This document shows positions 1 through 8,895 of a stretch of 64,000 nt of DNA, piece by piece (the first letter of the stretch is position 1; each line of letters starts with the position of its first letter). Under the pieces are notes generated by a model. It was not told the DNA's origin. It saw nothing but the letters and a program-made list of their open reading frames with translations, and made no database searches. Position numbers and translations under genes: made by a program. The DNA comes from Blastococcus_B deserti (GTDB taxonomy: Bacteria > Actinomycetota > Actinomycetes > Mycobacteriales > Geodermatophilaceae). Location: contig NZ_JBHUHP010000030.1 in assembly GCF_042682525.1 (NCBI RefSeq), positions 470,818 to 534,817 of the forward strand. Reading direction: 5' to 3'.

Positions 1-21
1 CCGGCACGACCAGGGAGTTCC

Positions 22-1305
22 GTGAGCAGCGCTGCCAGCACCCCCCTCGAGACGTCGACCGCAGGGGCCGGTGCGCCCGTGCCGCCGTCGGTGGACGCAG
101 CCCGGCTGGAGCGGGTGCTGTTCGAGATCAAGCGGGTGATCGTCGGTCAGGACCGGCTCGTCGAGCGGATGCTCGTGGCGCTCCTGGCGCGCGGGCACGT
201 CCTCCTCGAAGGCGTCCCCGGCGTCGCCAAGACGCTGGCGGTCGAGACGCTGGCGACCGCGGTCGGGGGGACGTTCGCCCGCCTGCAGTTCACCCCCGAC
301 CTGGTGCCGGCCGACATCATCGGCACCCGCATCTACAAGGCCGGGCAGGACGCCTTCGACGTCGAGCTCGGCCCGGTGTTCGCCAACTTCGTGCTCACCG
401 ACGAGATCAACCGGGCGCCGGCCAAGGTGCAGTCCGCGCTGCTGGAGGTGATGGCCGAGCGGCAGGTCTCGATCGGCGGCGTCACCCATCCGCTGCCCGA
501 CCCCTTCCTGGTGCTGGCGACGCAGAACCCCATCGAGTCCGAGGGCGTGTACCCGCTGCCCGAGGCGCAGCGTGACCGCTTCCTGATGAAGGTGCTCGTC
601 GACTACCCGAGCCCGGAGGAGGAGCGCGAGATCGTCTACCGGATGGGCTCCGAGCCGCCGGTCGCCGAGACGGTGCTCGGGCCCGACGAGCTGCGCCGGC
701 TGCAGCGGACCGCCTCGCAGGTGTTCGTGCACCACGCGCTGGTCGACTACGTCGTCCGGCTGGTGGTGGCCACCCGCACTCCGCGGGAGCACGGCATGGA
801 GGACGTCGCGACGTGGGTGTCCTACGGCGCGAGCCCGCGGGCCTCGCTCGGGCTGATCGCGGCCAGCCGGGCTCTGGCGCTCGTCCGCGGCCGCGACTAC
901 GTCCTGCCGCAGGACGTCCTCGACGTCACGGCGGACGTGCTGCGGCACCGGCTGGTGCTCTCCTATGACGCGCTGGCCGATGGCGTGCCCGCCGACCACA
1001 TCGTGAAGCGGATCGTGCAGACCGTGCCGCTGCCACAGGTGGCCCCCCGGCAGAACGCCGCCGGGTTCGGGCCGGGCACGCCGGGCGGTCCGCACGTGCC
1101 GCACCTCGGACCGGGCCATCCGGGTCAGCCCGGCCAGCCGGGCCCGCAGGGACCCGGCCCGCACAACGGGTCCGTTCCGCACGCGCCCACCTTCCAGCCC
1201 GGGCCCGCGTCCGATGGCCCCGTGTCCAACGGCGTGGCGGTCAACGGTCCGGCGGTCAACGGCCCGGCGTCCAACGGTTACGCGCAAGGGCCGCACCCCG
1301 CGTGA
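22..1305 (+). CDS. moxR: MoxR-family AAA+ ATPase
   Basis: Cytoplasmic AAA+ chaperone-type ATPase of the MoxR family, usually thought to mature or insert VWA-domain partners. Walker A GVPGVAKT lies at residues 64-71, Walker B with DEIN near 127-130, and sensor-1 region LVLATQNP further on. The ATPase core ends near residue 340. The last 85 or so residues are a Pro/Gly/Asn low-complexity tail with a repeated Val-Asn-Gly-Pro motif, longer than in typical MoxR. GTG start at 22 has an AGGGA ribosome site just upstream. It overlaps the DUF58 gene by four bases (GTGA), and a VWA gene follows, the classic MoxR-DUF58-VWA trio. In M. tuberculosis the equivalent trio is Rv1479-Rv1481, upstream of fabG1-inhA. 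Confidence 0.95.
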   Translation: MSSAASTPLETSTAGAGAPVPPSVDAARLERVLFEIKRVIVGQDRLVERMLVALLARGHVLLEGVPGVAKTLAVETLATAVGGTFARLQFTPDLVPADIIGTRIYKAGQDAFDVELGPVFANFVLTDEINRAPAKVQSALLEVMAERQVSIGGVTHPLPDPFLVLATQNPIESEGVYPLPEAQRDRFLMKVLVDYPSPEEEREIVYRMGSEPPVAETVLGPDELRRLQRTASQVFVHHALVDYVVRLVVATRTPREHGMEDVATWVSYGASPRASLGLIAASRALALVRGRDYVLPQDVLDVTADVLRHRLVLSYDALADGVPADHIVKRIVQTVPLPQVAPRQNAAGFGPGTPGGPHVPHLGPGHPGQPGQPGPQGPGPHNGSVPHAPTFQPGPASDGPVSNGVAVNGPAVNGPASNGYAQGPHPA

Positions 1306-2330
1306 TCCTGCGTCGCCGCACCCCCCAGTCGGTCCAGCCGGGGCCCGACCATCCCGGGCTCCTGCTGCACCCGGCCACGCCGGGCTCCGGTGTGGAGCCG
1401 GGGAGCGGTGACGGCGCGCCGCCCCGCTTCACCGACGGTCCCGCCGACGTCCTGCTGCGGCGCCTGGAGCTCACCGTCCGCCGGCGCCTGGACGGGCTGC
1501 TGCAGGGCGACCACCTGGGCCTCGTGCCCGGATCGGGCTCGGAGGCGGGTGACTCGCGCACCTACCACCCGGGGGACGACGTCCGGCGGATGGACTGGCC
1601 GGTCACGGCGCGCACCCAGGTGCCGCACGTGCGCGAGACCATCGCCGACCGCGAGCTGGAGACGTGGGCGGTCGTGGACCTGTCCGCGAGCCTGGACTTC
1701 GGCACCGCCAATTGCCAGAAGCGCGACCTGGCCATCGCCGGGCTCGCCGCGGTCGGGCACCTCACCGTGCACGGCGGCAACCGGCTGGGCGCCGTCGTCA
1801 CGACGGGGGAGCGGGTGGACCGCTATCCCGCGATGCCCGGCCGGCTGGCCGCCGAGCGGCTGCTGCGCTCGGTGGTCGCGACCCCCCGCGCGGCGGGTGG
1901 CCGCCGTGGGGACCTGGCCGCGGCCCTGGAGACCCTGCGCCGGCCGCAGCGCCGGCGCGGCCTGGTCGTGGTGATCTCGGACTTCCTCGGCGACAGCGAC
2001 TGGGAACGGCCGCTGCGCGGCCTGGGCACGCGGCACGAGCTGCTCGCGATCGAGGTGGTCGACCCGCGGGAGCTGGAACTGCCCGACGTGGGGCTGCTGA
2101 CCGTCGTCGACCCCGAGACCGGGCAGACGCTGGAGGTGCCGACCGGGGACGCGGAGTTCCGGGCCCGGTTCGCCGAAGGCGCGGCGGCCCAGCGGCGGCG
2201 GGTGGCCGCGGGGTTGCGCCGGGCCGGCGCCGGGCACCTGCAGCTGCGCACCGACCGCGACTGGCTCATGGACGTGGTCCGCTTCGTCGCCGACCGCCGG
2301 CGGGCCGGCAGTGGAGGGGCGTCCCGATGA
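1302..2330 (+). CDS. DUF58 domain protein of MoxR operon
   Basis: Second gene of the MoxR trio, 342 residues. DUF58 proteins are VWA-like partners of MoxR ATPases; their exact role is unsettled. The family signature is clear around residues 85-105: GDSRTYHPGDDVRRMDW, followed by the conserved region with WAVVDLSASLDFG. No signal peptide or membrane span is seen, so it is probably cytosolic. The GTG start overlaps the moxR stop (GTGA) and its own stop overlaps the ATG of the VWA gene (ATGA), so the three genes should be translationally coupled. Positional equivalent of Rv1480. Family assignment is firm; molecular function is inferred. Confidence 0.92.
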   Translation: MILRRRTPQSVQPGPDHPGLLLHPATPGSGVEPGSGDGAPPRFTDGPADVLLRRLELTVRRRLDGLLQGDHLGLVPGSGSEAGDSRTYHPGDDVRRMDWPVTARTQVPHVRETIADRELETWAVVDLSASLDFGTANCQKRDLAIAGLAAVGHLTVHGGNRLGAVVTTGERVDRYPAMPGRLAAERLLRSVVATPRAAGGRRGDLAAALETLRRPQRRRGLVVVISDFLGDSDWERPLRGLGTRHELLAIEVVDPRELELPDVGLLTVVDPETGQTLEVPTGDAEFRARFAEGAAAQRRRVAAGLRRAGAGHLQLRTDRDWLMDVVRFVADRRRAGSGGASR

Positions 2331-3283
2331 CCTTCCAGGCACCCCTGTGGCTGCTGGCCCTGCTGGCCGTCGTCGCCCTCGTCGGGTTCTACGTGCTGCT
2401 TCAGCTGCGCCGGAAGGCCTACGCCGCGCGGTTCACCAACGTGGCCCTGCTCGGGTCGATCGTGCCCAAGCGGCCGGGGTGGCGGCGGCACCTCGCCTTC
2501 GGCGTCGTCGCCCTGGGCCTGGCCACCCTGGTGGTCTCCCTGGCGGTGCCGAGCACCGAGGTGCGGGTGCCGCGGGAACGGGCCACGGTCATCATGGCCG
2601 TGGACGTGTCCCTGTCGATGCAGGCGACCGACATCGAGCCCGACCGCTTCCGGGCGATGCAGACCGCGGCCAAGCAGTTCGTCGACGTGCTGCCCGAGCG
2701 GATCAACCTGGGGCTGGTGTCGTTCGCGGGCACGGCCACCACGGTCGTCCCGCCCACGACGGACCGCGCGCAGGTGGCCGGGGCGATCGACAACCTCGAC
2801 CTGGCCGAGGCCACCGCGATCGGCGAGGCGGTGTTCACCTCGCTGTCGGCCATCGAGAACTTCCAGTCGAGCCTGGGCGCCGCGGAGCAGGAGGCGGCGC
2901 CGGCCCGGATCGTGCTGCTGTCCGACGGCTACAACACCGTCGGCCGCGAGGACACCCAGGCCATCGACGCCGCCCGGCAGGCCGGGGTGCCGGTGTCCAC
3001 GATCGCCTTCGGCACCGACTACGGCACCCTCGACCTCGACGGCGAGACGGTGCCGGTGCCGGTGGACCGGGAGACGCTCGAGGAGATCGCCGACCAGACC
3101 GGTGGTAGCTACAGCGAAGCCGCGAGCGCCGCGGAGCTGGAGCAGGTGTACGCCGACCTGGGCAGCCAGATCGGCTACACGACCGAGCCGCAGGACATCA
3201 GCCCCTGGTTCGTGCGGGCCGGCGTGCTGCTCTCCCTGCTCGGCGTCGTCCTCAGCCTGCTCTGGACCAACCGCCTCGTCTGA
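2327..3283 (+). CDS. VWA-domain membrane protein (BatA-like)
   Basis: 318 residues. An N-terminal membrane span (about residues 7-27), a second near 56-75, then a von Willebrand factor A domain with an intact MIDAS start DVSLS at 93-97, and a C-terminal span near 290-312 before a short tail. This is the architecture of BatA-type proteins and of Rv1481, the presumed client of the MoxR ATPase upstream. I place the start at the ATG at 2327, which overlaps the DUF58 stop and has a GGAGGGG ribosome site about nine bases upstream; a longer open frame upstream in this phase is only an out-of-frame reading of the DUF58 gene. A strong inverted repeat follows immediately. Confidence 0.92.
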   Translation: MTFQAPLWLLALLAVVALVGFYVLLQLRRKAYAARFTNVALLGSIVPKRPGWRRHLAFGVVALGLATLVVSLAVPSTEVRVPRERATVIMAVDVSLSMQATDIEPDRFRAMQTAAKQFVDVLPERINLGLVSFAGTATTVVPPTTDRAQVAGAIDNLDLAEATAIGEAVFTSLSAIENFQSSLGAAEQEAAPARIVLLSDGYNTVGREDTQAIDAARQAGVPVSTIAFGTDYGTLDLDGETVPVPVDRETLEEIADQTGGSYSEAASAAELEQVYADLGSQIGYTTEPQDISPWFVRAGVLLSLLGVVLSLLWTNRLV

Positions 3284-3284
3284 C

Positions 3285-3336
3285 GCTTTCTGTACCGAAA
3301 GCTGTGCGGGTCCCCTCAGCTTTCGGTACAGAAAGC
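3285..3336. repeat. Perfect 20-bp inverted repeat at convergent gene ends
   Basis: Two exact 20-base arms (3285-3304 and 3317-3336) separated by 12 bases, between the VWA stop and the stop of the opposing QOR gene. Each arm is itself nearly palindromic around GTACCG. It could act as a bidirectional terminator. A close relative of one arm occurs at 44318-44339, so this may be a dispersed palindromic element and not just a local hairpin. Confidence 0.8.
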
Positions 3337-3340
3337 CGGA

Positions 3341-4312
3341 TCACTTCGTCGGGTCGAGGACGAGCTTGCCGGTGGTGCGGCGGGCGAGGAGGTCCTGGTG
3401 GGCCTCGCGGACGGCGGACAGCGGGTACCTGCCGCCGACGACGGGCCGCAGGGAGCCGTCGGCCACCATCGGCAGCAGCTCGTTCATCGCGGCGTCGAGC
3501 ATCCGCGGCCGGGACATGCAGTGGGCCAGCCAGAAGCCGATGACGGCGCGGCTGCGCTGCATGAGGGCGCCTGGCGGCACCGCCCTGGTCTCCTCCCGGG
3601 CGGCCATGCCGTAGGTGACCAGCCGGCCGAAGGGCGCCAGCGCCGACAGCGATCCGGCGAACACGTTCCCGCCGGTCATCTCCAGCACGATGTCGACCGG
3701 CTTGCCGCCGTTCGCCTCCCGCAGGGCGCCGGTGAACTGCCTGGGGTCGTCGTCGGCCAGGGCGGGGTCGACGGTGGCGTGCGCGCCGAGCTCCTCGGCC
3801 AGCGCCCGCTTCTCGGGGCTGGAGGCGGTGGCGATGACCCGGCCGGCGCCCCAGTGACGGGCGAGTTGCACGGCCAGGGACCCGACGCCACCGGCGCCGG
3901 CGATGACGACGACCGACTCGCCCTCGGCCAGGTGGGCGCTGGTGCGCAGCAGGTGCCAGGCGGTCGCCCCCTGGAGGACGACGGCCAGCGCCTGCTCGTC
4001 GCTGACACCGTCGGGCACCGGCCAGGTGAGGACGTCGTGCGCCACCGCCTTCTCGGCGTAGCCGCCGCCGTCGAGCAGTCCCACGACGCGCGGCCCGCCA
4101 CCGACCGGGGTGCCGACGAACTCCGCGCCCGGGATCAGCGGCAGCTGCTGGGCGGCGAGGTAGGAGTTCTCGATCTGGTGGGTGTCGGCGAAGTTGACTC
4201 CTGCCGAGCTGACCTCGTAGAGCCTCTGGCCCTCGCCAGGCTCCGGCTCGGGGAGGTCGACGATGTCCATGACCTCGGGGCCGCCGAAGCGGGTGATCTG
4301 CACGGCACGCAT
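3341..4312 (-). CDS. Zinc-less quinone oxidoreductase-like MDR protein
   Basis: 323-residue medium-chain dehydrogenase/reductase of the NADPH:quinone oxidoreductase class. It has the N-terminal GroES-like fold, the nucleotide-binding loop AGAGGVGS at 138-145, and lacks the zinc-ligand cysteines of alcohol dehydrogenases. The predicted role is NADPH-dependent reduction of quinones or enones; the substrate cannot be told. The ATG has no clear ribosome site but a TAGCCT -10 hexamer ends seven bases upstream, so the transcript is probably leaderless. The first 48 or so codons plus that -10 box recur as isolated fragments at 7744-7893, 8896-9039, 9851-9898 and 18661-18802, all on the same strand. 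Confidence 0.88.
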   Translation of the reverse strand: MRAVQITRFGGPEVMDIVDLPEPEPGEGQRLYEVSSAGVNFADTHQIENSYLAAQQLPLIPGAEFVGTPVGGGPRVVGLLDGGGYAEKAVAHDVLTWPVPDGVSDEQALAVVLQGATAWHLLRTSAHLAEGESVVVIAGAGGVGSLAVQLARHWGAGRVIATASSPEKRALAEELGAHATVDPALADDDPRQFTGALREANGGKPVDIVLEMTGGNVFAGSLSALAPFGRLVTYGMAAREETRAVPPGALMQRSRAVIGFWLAHCMSRPRMLDAAMNELLPMVADGSLRPVVGGRYPLSAVREAHQDLLARRTTGKLVLDPTK

Positions 4313-4319
4313 GCAGGTG

Positions 4320-4325
4320 AGGCTA
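4320..4325 (-). promoter_or_regulatory. -10 box for leaderless QOR transcript
   Basis: TAGCCT on the minus strand fits the actinobacterial TANNNT -10 consensus and ends seven bases before the QOR ATG, putting the expected transcription start on or next to the start codon. The same hexamer at the same spacing precedes the 5' fragment at 7744-7893, and TAGCCT also precedes the gene at 30395-31132. Confidence 0.5.
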
Positions 4326-4369
4326 GGGGAGCAGGCGTGCGCCGAGGCGGCGGCACCTGACGACGGTGC

Positions 4370-5619
4370 TCACGCTCCTCCTCCTCCCGGCGTGCGGTGA
4401 CAGAGCACCGCGATGGCGATCGTGGGGACGAGGGTCAGCGCGGCGATACCCGTCCCGACCAGGGCGGGGCCTGTGGCCCCCAGGCCGGACTCGAGCGCGG
4501 AGCCGGCGATCCCGGAATCGACGGCGGTGCCGAGGTTGTAGCCCGAGACCGACATCGCCACGCCTAGCGTGGGCGCCACACCGGCGAAGCGGACCGCGAG
4601 CGCCGACAGCACCGGGTTGGCGCTGAGCCCGAGCAGCCCGACCAGGACCGCCAGCAGCACCGTCGGCACGGGGTAGGCCGAGAACCGGCAGAGCGCCAGC
4701 AGCACGACCGTGGTGGACGCCGCGACCGCGATGGTGGTGGTGTGCGGCCGGGCGTAGCCAGCCGGCCGCCGTGGATGGTGCCTATGAGGGAGCCGACGCC
4801 GAACCCGACGAGGACCAGCGGCACCCACGTGGGTGCGAGGCCGGCCCGGTCGGTGAGCAGCGGGGAGATGAAGGAGTAGACCGACAGCACGCCGCCGGTG
4901 GTGGTCGCGCAGGCGGCGAGGACCAGCCACAGCCGGCCGGACCGCATGGAACCGAGCTCCGAGCGCAGCGGGACCGGCTGCTGCTCGTCCTCATCCCGGT
5001 GGACGTGCCGCGCGATGAGGGGCACGGCGGCGAGTGCCAGGGCGGCGAGGGCCCAGAAGGCCCTCGCCAGCCCGACAGTTAGCCGGCGAACGCGCCGAGC
5101 GGCACCCCCGAGGACGTTGGCGAGCATTCCGCCGGCGCCGACCAGCCCGAGTGCCCGGGGCGCTGGCGCCGGGACCGGCGGCGCGGGTCGCCGCCACCGA
5201 CGCCACCGCCCAGAACGCCCCGGTCGCGAAGGCGGTGACGAACCGAGCGGCGAGCAGCAGCGCGAAGCTGGAGCCGACGGCGACCACGAGATGGCCGACC
5301 GCGAACACGACCAGGGCGAGCACCAGCGTCGTCCGTCGCGGCATCCGCCGGGTTAACAGCGCCATCGTGGGCGCGCCGACCACCATGCCGACGCCGAACA
5401 CAGTGATCAGCAACCCGGCCTGGGCCACGCTGACCTGCAGGTCGCCGGCGATCTCCGGGAGCAGACCGGCGACGACGAACTCGGTGGTGAGCATGAGGAA
5501 CGTGCGACGGCGAGCACGTACACGACGAACGGGAGCCGCCCGGTCGGGACGGCGTTCCCGGTCGGGACGGCGGACAGTGCCGCCGGCCCGGCCGGACGGG
5601 TCAGCTGGTCGTAGGTCAC
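4370..5619 (-). pseudogene. Decayed MFS efflux transporter
   Basis: Recognisable major facilitator (arabinose-efflux-like) sequence is scattered over three frames. Reading on the minus strand: an N-terminus starting at the GTG at 5619, a frameshift near 5500, several transmembrane segments including LLPEIAGDLQVSVAQAGLL, a frameshift near 5150, an in-frame TAA near 5080 where glutamine is expected, another shift, a middle block, and a last shift near 4750 before the C-terminal helices. At least four frameshifts plus a stop make sequencing error alone unlikely. The GTG overlaps the stop of the alcohol dehydrogenase upstream (GTGA), so the two once formed a coupled dehydrogenase-transporter operon. 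Confidence 0.85.
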
Positions 5620-6656
5620 CGCAGGGTGGCGGCGTCGATGACGAACCGGTAGCGGACGTCGGAGGCCAGGACGCGCTCGTAGGCCTCGTTGATCCGGTCG
5701 GCGGCGATGATCTCGACCTCGGCGCCGATGCCGTACTCGGCGCAGAAGTCAAGCATCTCCTGGGTCGCGGCGATGCCGCCGATCATCGAACCGGCGAACG
5801 TGCGGCGGCCCCCGATGAGGGACATCGCGTTCACGGCGAGCGGCTCGGCCGGTGCCCCGACGTTGACCAGCGCGCCGTCCACGGCGAGCAGCGACAGGTA
5901 CGCGTTCACGTCGATCGGCGCACTCACGGTGTTGACGATCAGGTCGAACCGGCCGGCCAGCTCGGCAAAGGTCTCCGGGTCGCTGGTCGCGAAGTAGGCG
6001 TCCGCCCCGAGGCGCAGGCCGTCCTCCTGCTTCTTCAGCGACTGCGACAGCACCGTCACCTCGGCGCCCATGGCGTGCGCGAGCTTGACGGCCATGTGCC
6101 CGAGACCGCCGAGCCCGACGACGGCGACGCGCTTGCCGGGGCCCGCGCCCCAGCGGCGCAGCGGCGAGTACGTGGTGATGCCGGCGCACAGCAGGGGTGC
6201 GGCGGCCGCCGCCTCGATGCCCTCCGGGACGGAGAGGACGTAGCCGGCGTCCACGACGACGTGGGTGGAGTAGCCGCCCTGCGTCGTGGTGCCGTCGCGG
6301 TCGGTGCCGGCGTAGGTGGCGACCATGCCCGGGACGCAGTACTGCTCGTCGCCGTTGCGGCAGTTGGCGCACTCGCCGCAGCTGTTGACCATGCAGCCCA
6401 CGCCCACCCGGTCACCCGCCCGGTGCCGCGTCACGTCGGCGCCGACCTCGGCGACGACGCCGACAATCTCGTGGCCGGGGACGACGGGGAAGGGCTGCGG
6501 GCCCCAGTCGCCGTTGACGGTGTGGATGTCGGAGTGGCAGATGCCGGCGTACTGGATCTCGATGAGGACGTCGTTCGCGCCGACGTCCCGGCGCTCGATG
6601 GTGGCGGGGGCCAGGGGCTCCCCGGCGGCGGGGGCGGCGTAGGCGTTGACGCGCAT
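5616..6656 (-). CDS. Zinc-dependent alcohol dehydrogenase (YahK/CAD-like)
   Basis: 346 residues from the ATG at 6656, chosen because GAGGAGC precedes it by about three bases; the open frame continues upstream without coding character. Catalytic zinc ligands are seen in AGICHSDIH and PGHEIVG, the structural-zinc cysteines in CGECANCRNGDEQYC, and the Rossmann loop GLGGLGH. This is the cinnamyl-alcohol-dehydrogenase-like branch of NADP(H)-dependent alcohol dehydrogenases, so aldehyde reduction is likely. Its stop overlaps the start of the decayed MFS gene. It faces a divergent XRE-type regulator at 6806, a common arrangement for dehydrogenases under local control. Confidence 0.93.
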   Translation of the reverse strand: MRVNAYAAPAAGEPLAPATIERRDVGANDVLIEIQYAGICHSDIHTVNGDWGPQPFPVVPGHEIVGVVAEVGADVTRHRAGDRVGVGCMVNSCGECANCRNGDEQYCVPGMVATYAGTDRDGTTTQGGYSTHVVVDAGYVLSVPEGIEAAAAAPLLCAGITTYSPLRRWGAGPGKRVAVVGLGGLGHMAVKLAHAMGAEVTVLSQSLKKQEDGLRLGADAYFATSDPETFAELAGRFDLIVNTVSAPIDVNAYLSLLAVDGALVNVGAPAEPLAVNAMSLIGGRRTFAGSMIGGIAATQEMLDFCAEYGIGAEVEIIAADRINEAYERVLASDVRYRFVIDAATLR

Positions 6657-6747
6657 GGTGCTCCTCGTGTGCGTGGATGAGCGATCGGCGGTGGAGTGGC
6701 GCTGCGCTCCACGGAACGCCACCTGTCCCGGGCGTGGGAGGGCGGGT

Positions 6748-6762
6748 TTGTGGGGGGTACAA
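6748..6762. promoter_or_regulatory. Possible operator in divergent intergenic region
   Basis: TTGT and ACAA half-sites seven bases apart lie between the alcohol dehydrogenase and the XRE-family regulator, in the only AT-containing part of this spacer. They could be the regulator's binding site. The arms are short, so this is tentative. Confidence 0.25.
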
Positions 6763-6792
6763 GCTCGACCTCCCTCCACCGGCGGAGCGACG

Positions 6793-6798
6793 TAGCGT
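6793..6798 (+). promoter_or_regulatory. -10 box for leaderless XRE regulator
   Basis: TAGCGT matches TANNNT and ends seven bases before the GTG at 6806, which decides that start: no ribosome site is present and upstream sequence in this frame is intergenic. Confidence 0.5.
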
Positions 6799-6805
6799 CG
6801 AGGGC

Positions 6806-7687
6806 GTGGACAACCGCTCCGACATCCGCGACTTCCTCGTCAGTCGCCGCGCCCGGATCACGCCGGAGCAGGCCGGGCTGCTGCCCGGGGGTGGACGGCG
6901 ACGGGTGAAGGGGCTGCGGCGGGAGGAGGTCGCCGTCCTCGCCGGGGTGAGCACCGACTGGTACACCCGGCTGGAGAAGGGCCACATCGCCGGCGTCTCC
7001 GAGGACGTGCTGGAGGCCGTCGCCCGGGCGCTGCAGCTCGACAACGCCGAGCGGACCTACCTGTTCGACCTGGCCCGCGCCGCCAAGCCGAACCGCACGC
7101 CGCAGCGTCGCGGCAAGACGTCCATCCAGCCGCGAGTGCAGTGGATGCTGGACACGATGACGGGCTCGGCCGCTTTCGTCGCGAACGGCCGCCTGGACAT
7201 CGTCGCCACCAACGCCCTCGGGCGGGCGCTGCACTTCCCGCTGTTCGACAACCCGCGGGGGCGGGCGAACTTCGCCCGGTTTCAGTTCCTCGACCAGGGG
7301 GCACGCGACTTCTACCCGGACTGGGAGGGCGCCGCCAACATCACCGTCGCCCTGCTCCGTGCCGAGGCCGGCCGCCGTCCGCACGACGCGCAGCTGCGCG
7401 AACTGGTCGGGGAGCTCTCGACGGTCAGCGAGGAGTTCCGGGTCCGGTGGGCCGCCCACGACGTGCGCATCCACCACAACGGTGCCAAGCAATTCCGCCA
7501 CCCGGTCGTCGGCACCGTCGACCTCACCTACTGCACCCTCGACCTGCCCGCCGAGGACCGGTCGGATCTCCGCCTGACCGTCTACACCGCCGAACCCGGG
7601 TCGCCGTCGGAGGACGGCCTCAAGCTGCTCTCCAGCTGGGCGGCGACCGCCGTCGACGTGGTCGCTCGGGCGGCGGACCCGTCCTGA
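6806..7687 (+). CDS. XRE-family regulator with MmyB-like ligand domain
   Basis: 293 residues. An N-terminal helix-turn-helix (about residues 8-75) contains KGLRREEVAVLAGVSTDWY and LEKG, the hallmark of actinobacterial XRE regulators with a C-terminal MmyB-like ligand-binding domain, which fills residues 95-290. Regulators of this type very often sit divergently from a short-chain or medium-chain dehydrogenase that they control, as here with the alcohol dehydrogenase at 5616-6656. The GTG at 6806 is preferred over earlier in-frame codons because of the -10 hexamer at 6793. The ligand is unknown. Confidence 0.92.
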   Translation: MDNRSDIRDFLVSRRARITPEQAGLLPGGGRRRVKGLRREEVAVLAGVSTDWYTRLEKGHIAGVSEDVLEAVARALQLDNAERTYLFDLARAAKPNRTPQRRGKTSIQPRVQWMLDTMTGSAAFVANGRLDIVATNALGRALHFPLFDNPRGRANFARFQFLDQGARDFYPDWEGAANITVALLRAEAGRRPHDAQLRELVGELSTVSEEFRVRWAAHDVRIHHNGAKQFRHPVVGTVDLTYCTLDLPAEDRSDLRLTVYTAEPGSPSEDGLKLLSSWAATAVDVVARAADPS

Positions 7688-7743
7688 CCCCGTTATCCGG
7701 GACTGCGATGGGAGTCGTCCGGCCCGGCGTGCTCAGGTAGGTC

Positions 7744-7893
7744 TCAGGACACGCGGTGGTGGGTGTCGGCGAAGTTGACTTCTGCCGAGCTGACCTCGTA
7801 GAGCCTCTGGCCCTCGCCAGGCTCCGGCTCGGGGAGGTCGACGACGTCGAGGACCTCGGGGCCGCCGACGCGGGTGATCTGCACAGCTCGCAT
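7744..7893 (-). pseudogene. 5' fragment of QOR gene (copy 1)
   Basis: The -10 hexamer, ATG and first 46 codons of the QOR gene at 3341-4312, nearly unchanged (about seven mismatches over some 135 aligned bases by my own count), then a divergent tail of a few codons and a stop. Homology stops after the Ala-Asp-Thr-His codons and, upstream, just beyond the -10 box. It would encode a 49-residue peptide without a cofactor site, so it is not a working oxidoreductase. It lies between the XRE regulator and a lipoprotein gene, both on the opposite strand. Confidence 0.8.
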
Positions 7894-8015
7894 GCCCGTC
7901 AGGCTAGGGCGCGGTCCTCGGGAGCCGGACGCGGACAGGGACACCGTCGCGGTGCCTCGACGAACGATCGAGCGCCTCCGCAGGGGAACCCGTCAGGTCG
8001 GGGTAGGAGAAGCCT

Positions 8016-8807
8016 GTGCTGACGCGCCGACAGTTCCTCTTGGTGACTGGCGGGACCACGGGCGCCGGCCTGCTCGCTGCTTGCGGCATCCGGCTCCCGG
8101 ACGGAGTCCGTGGTGGGGCCGGGCAGGCAGATGGCGCAGCTCTGACGGCGCGCCCCGGAGCAGCGCCGACCGGGTCCTCGAATGGACCACCGAGCACTCC
8201 CGGCACCCATCCGCTGGGTCTCGAGGCCGACCGGGACCCGCTCCTGTACGTCCCGCCGACTGTCGCTCCGGATACGGCGGCGCCGCTCGTCCTGACCCTG
8301 CACGGAGCGGGGGGCGACGCAGCCGCCGGACTGGCGCTGCTGCAGCCTCTGGCGGATGAACGTGGCCTGCTGCTGCTGGCGCCGGCGTCCCGCGAGACGA
8401 CGTGGGACGCCGTCCGCGGTGCCTACGGGCGGGACGCCGCAGTCATCGACCGGGCGCTGACGCGGGTGTTCTCCGGGTTCGCGGTCGATGCGGGTCGAGT
8501 GGCGGTGGCCGGGTTCTCCGACGGTGCCTCCTACGCACTCGGCCTGGGCCTGGCCAACGGCGACCTGTTCCGGAGAATCGTCGCGTTCTCCCCCGGCTTC
8601 GTGCCGCCGGGGGCGGAGCGCCAAGGCACCCCGCTGGTGTTCGTCTCCCACGGCGACGCCGACGAAGTCCTGCCGGTCGACCGGACCAGCAGGAGGATCG
8701 TGCCCGAACTGCGCGACGACGGGTACGACGTGACGTACCGCGAGTTCTCCGGGCCGCACACCGTGCCGCCTGACATCGCCCGGGAAGCCGCGGACTGGCT
8801 GCGTTGA
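8016..8807 (+). CDS. Exported lipoprotein alpha/beta hydrolase
   Basis: 263 residues. The N-terminus has a twin-arginine-like RRQFLLVTGG followed by a hydrophobic stretch and a lipobox LAAC (Cys about 22), so it is probably a Tat-exported lipoprotein. The mature domain is an alpha/beta hydrolase of the phospholipase/carboxylesterase or PHB-depolymerase type: oxyanion region LTLHGAGGD, nucleophile in GFSDGAS, acidic residue in HGDADEVLP, and histidine in GPHTVPP. GTG start at 8016 with AGGAGA about six bases upstream. It is bracketed by two QOR 5' fragments on the opposite strand. Substrate unknown. Confidence 0.88.
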   Translation: MLTRRQFLLVTGGTTGAGLLAACGIRLPDGVRGGAGQADGAALTARPGAAPTGSSNGPPSTPGTHPLGLEADRDPLLYVPPTVAPDTAAPLVLTLHGAGGDAAAGLALLQPLADERGLLLLAPASRETTWDAVRGAYGRDAAVIDRALTRVFSGFAVDAGRVAVAGFSDGASYALGLGLANGDLFRRIVAFSPGFVPPGAERQGTPLVFVSHGDADEVLPVDRTSRRIVPELRDDGYDVTYREFSGPHTVPPDIAREAADWLR

Positions 8808-8895
8808 CTCGGGGGGCGTGATCTCCGGCGGTCCGTGGGCTGAAGGGCACCGCTTCGACAGTGCTGAGCCAGGACCTCCGATGTACCTCCCGCGC

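Noticed and set aside
1225..1280. Repeat tract in the moxR tail as a CRISPR-like or regulatory array
   Set aside because: It is a coding low-complexity tract with short irregular units and no spacers.
8443..8895. Continuation of QOR fragment 2 as a longer protein
   Set aside because: After about codon 48 the frame reads only the antisense of the hydrolase gene, with Arg/Pro-rich nonsense sequence.
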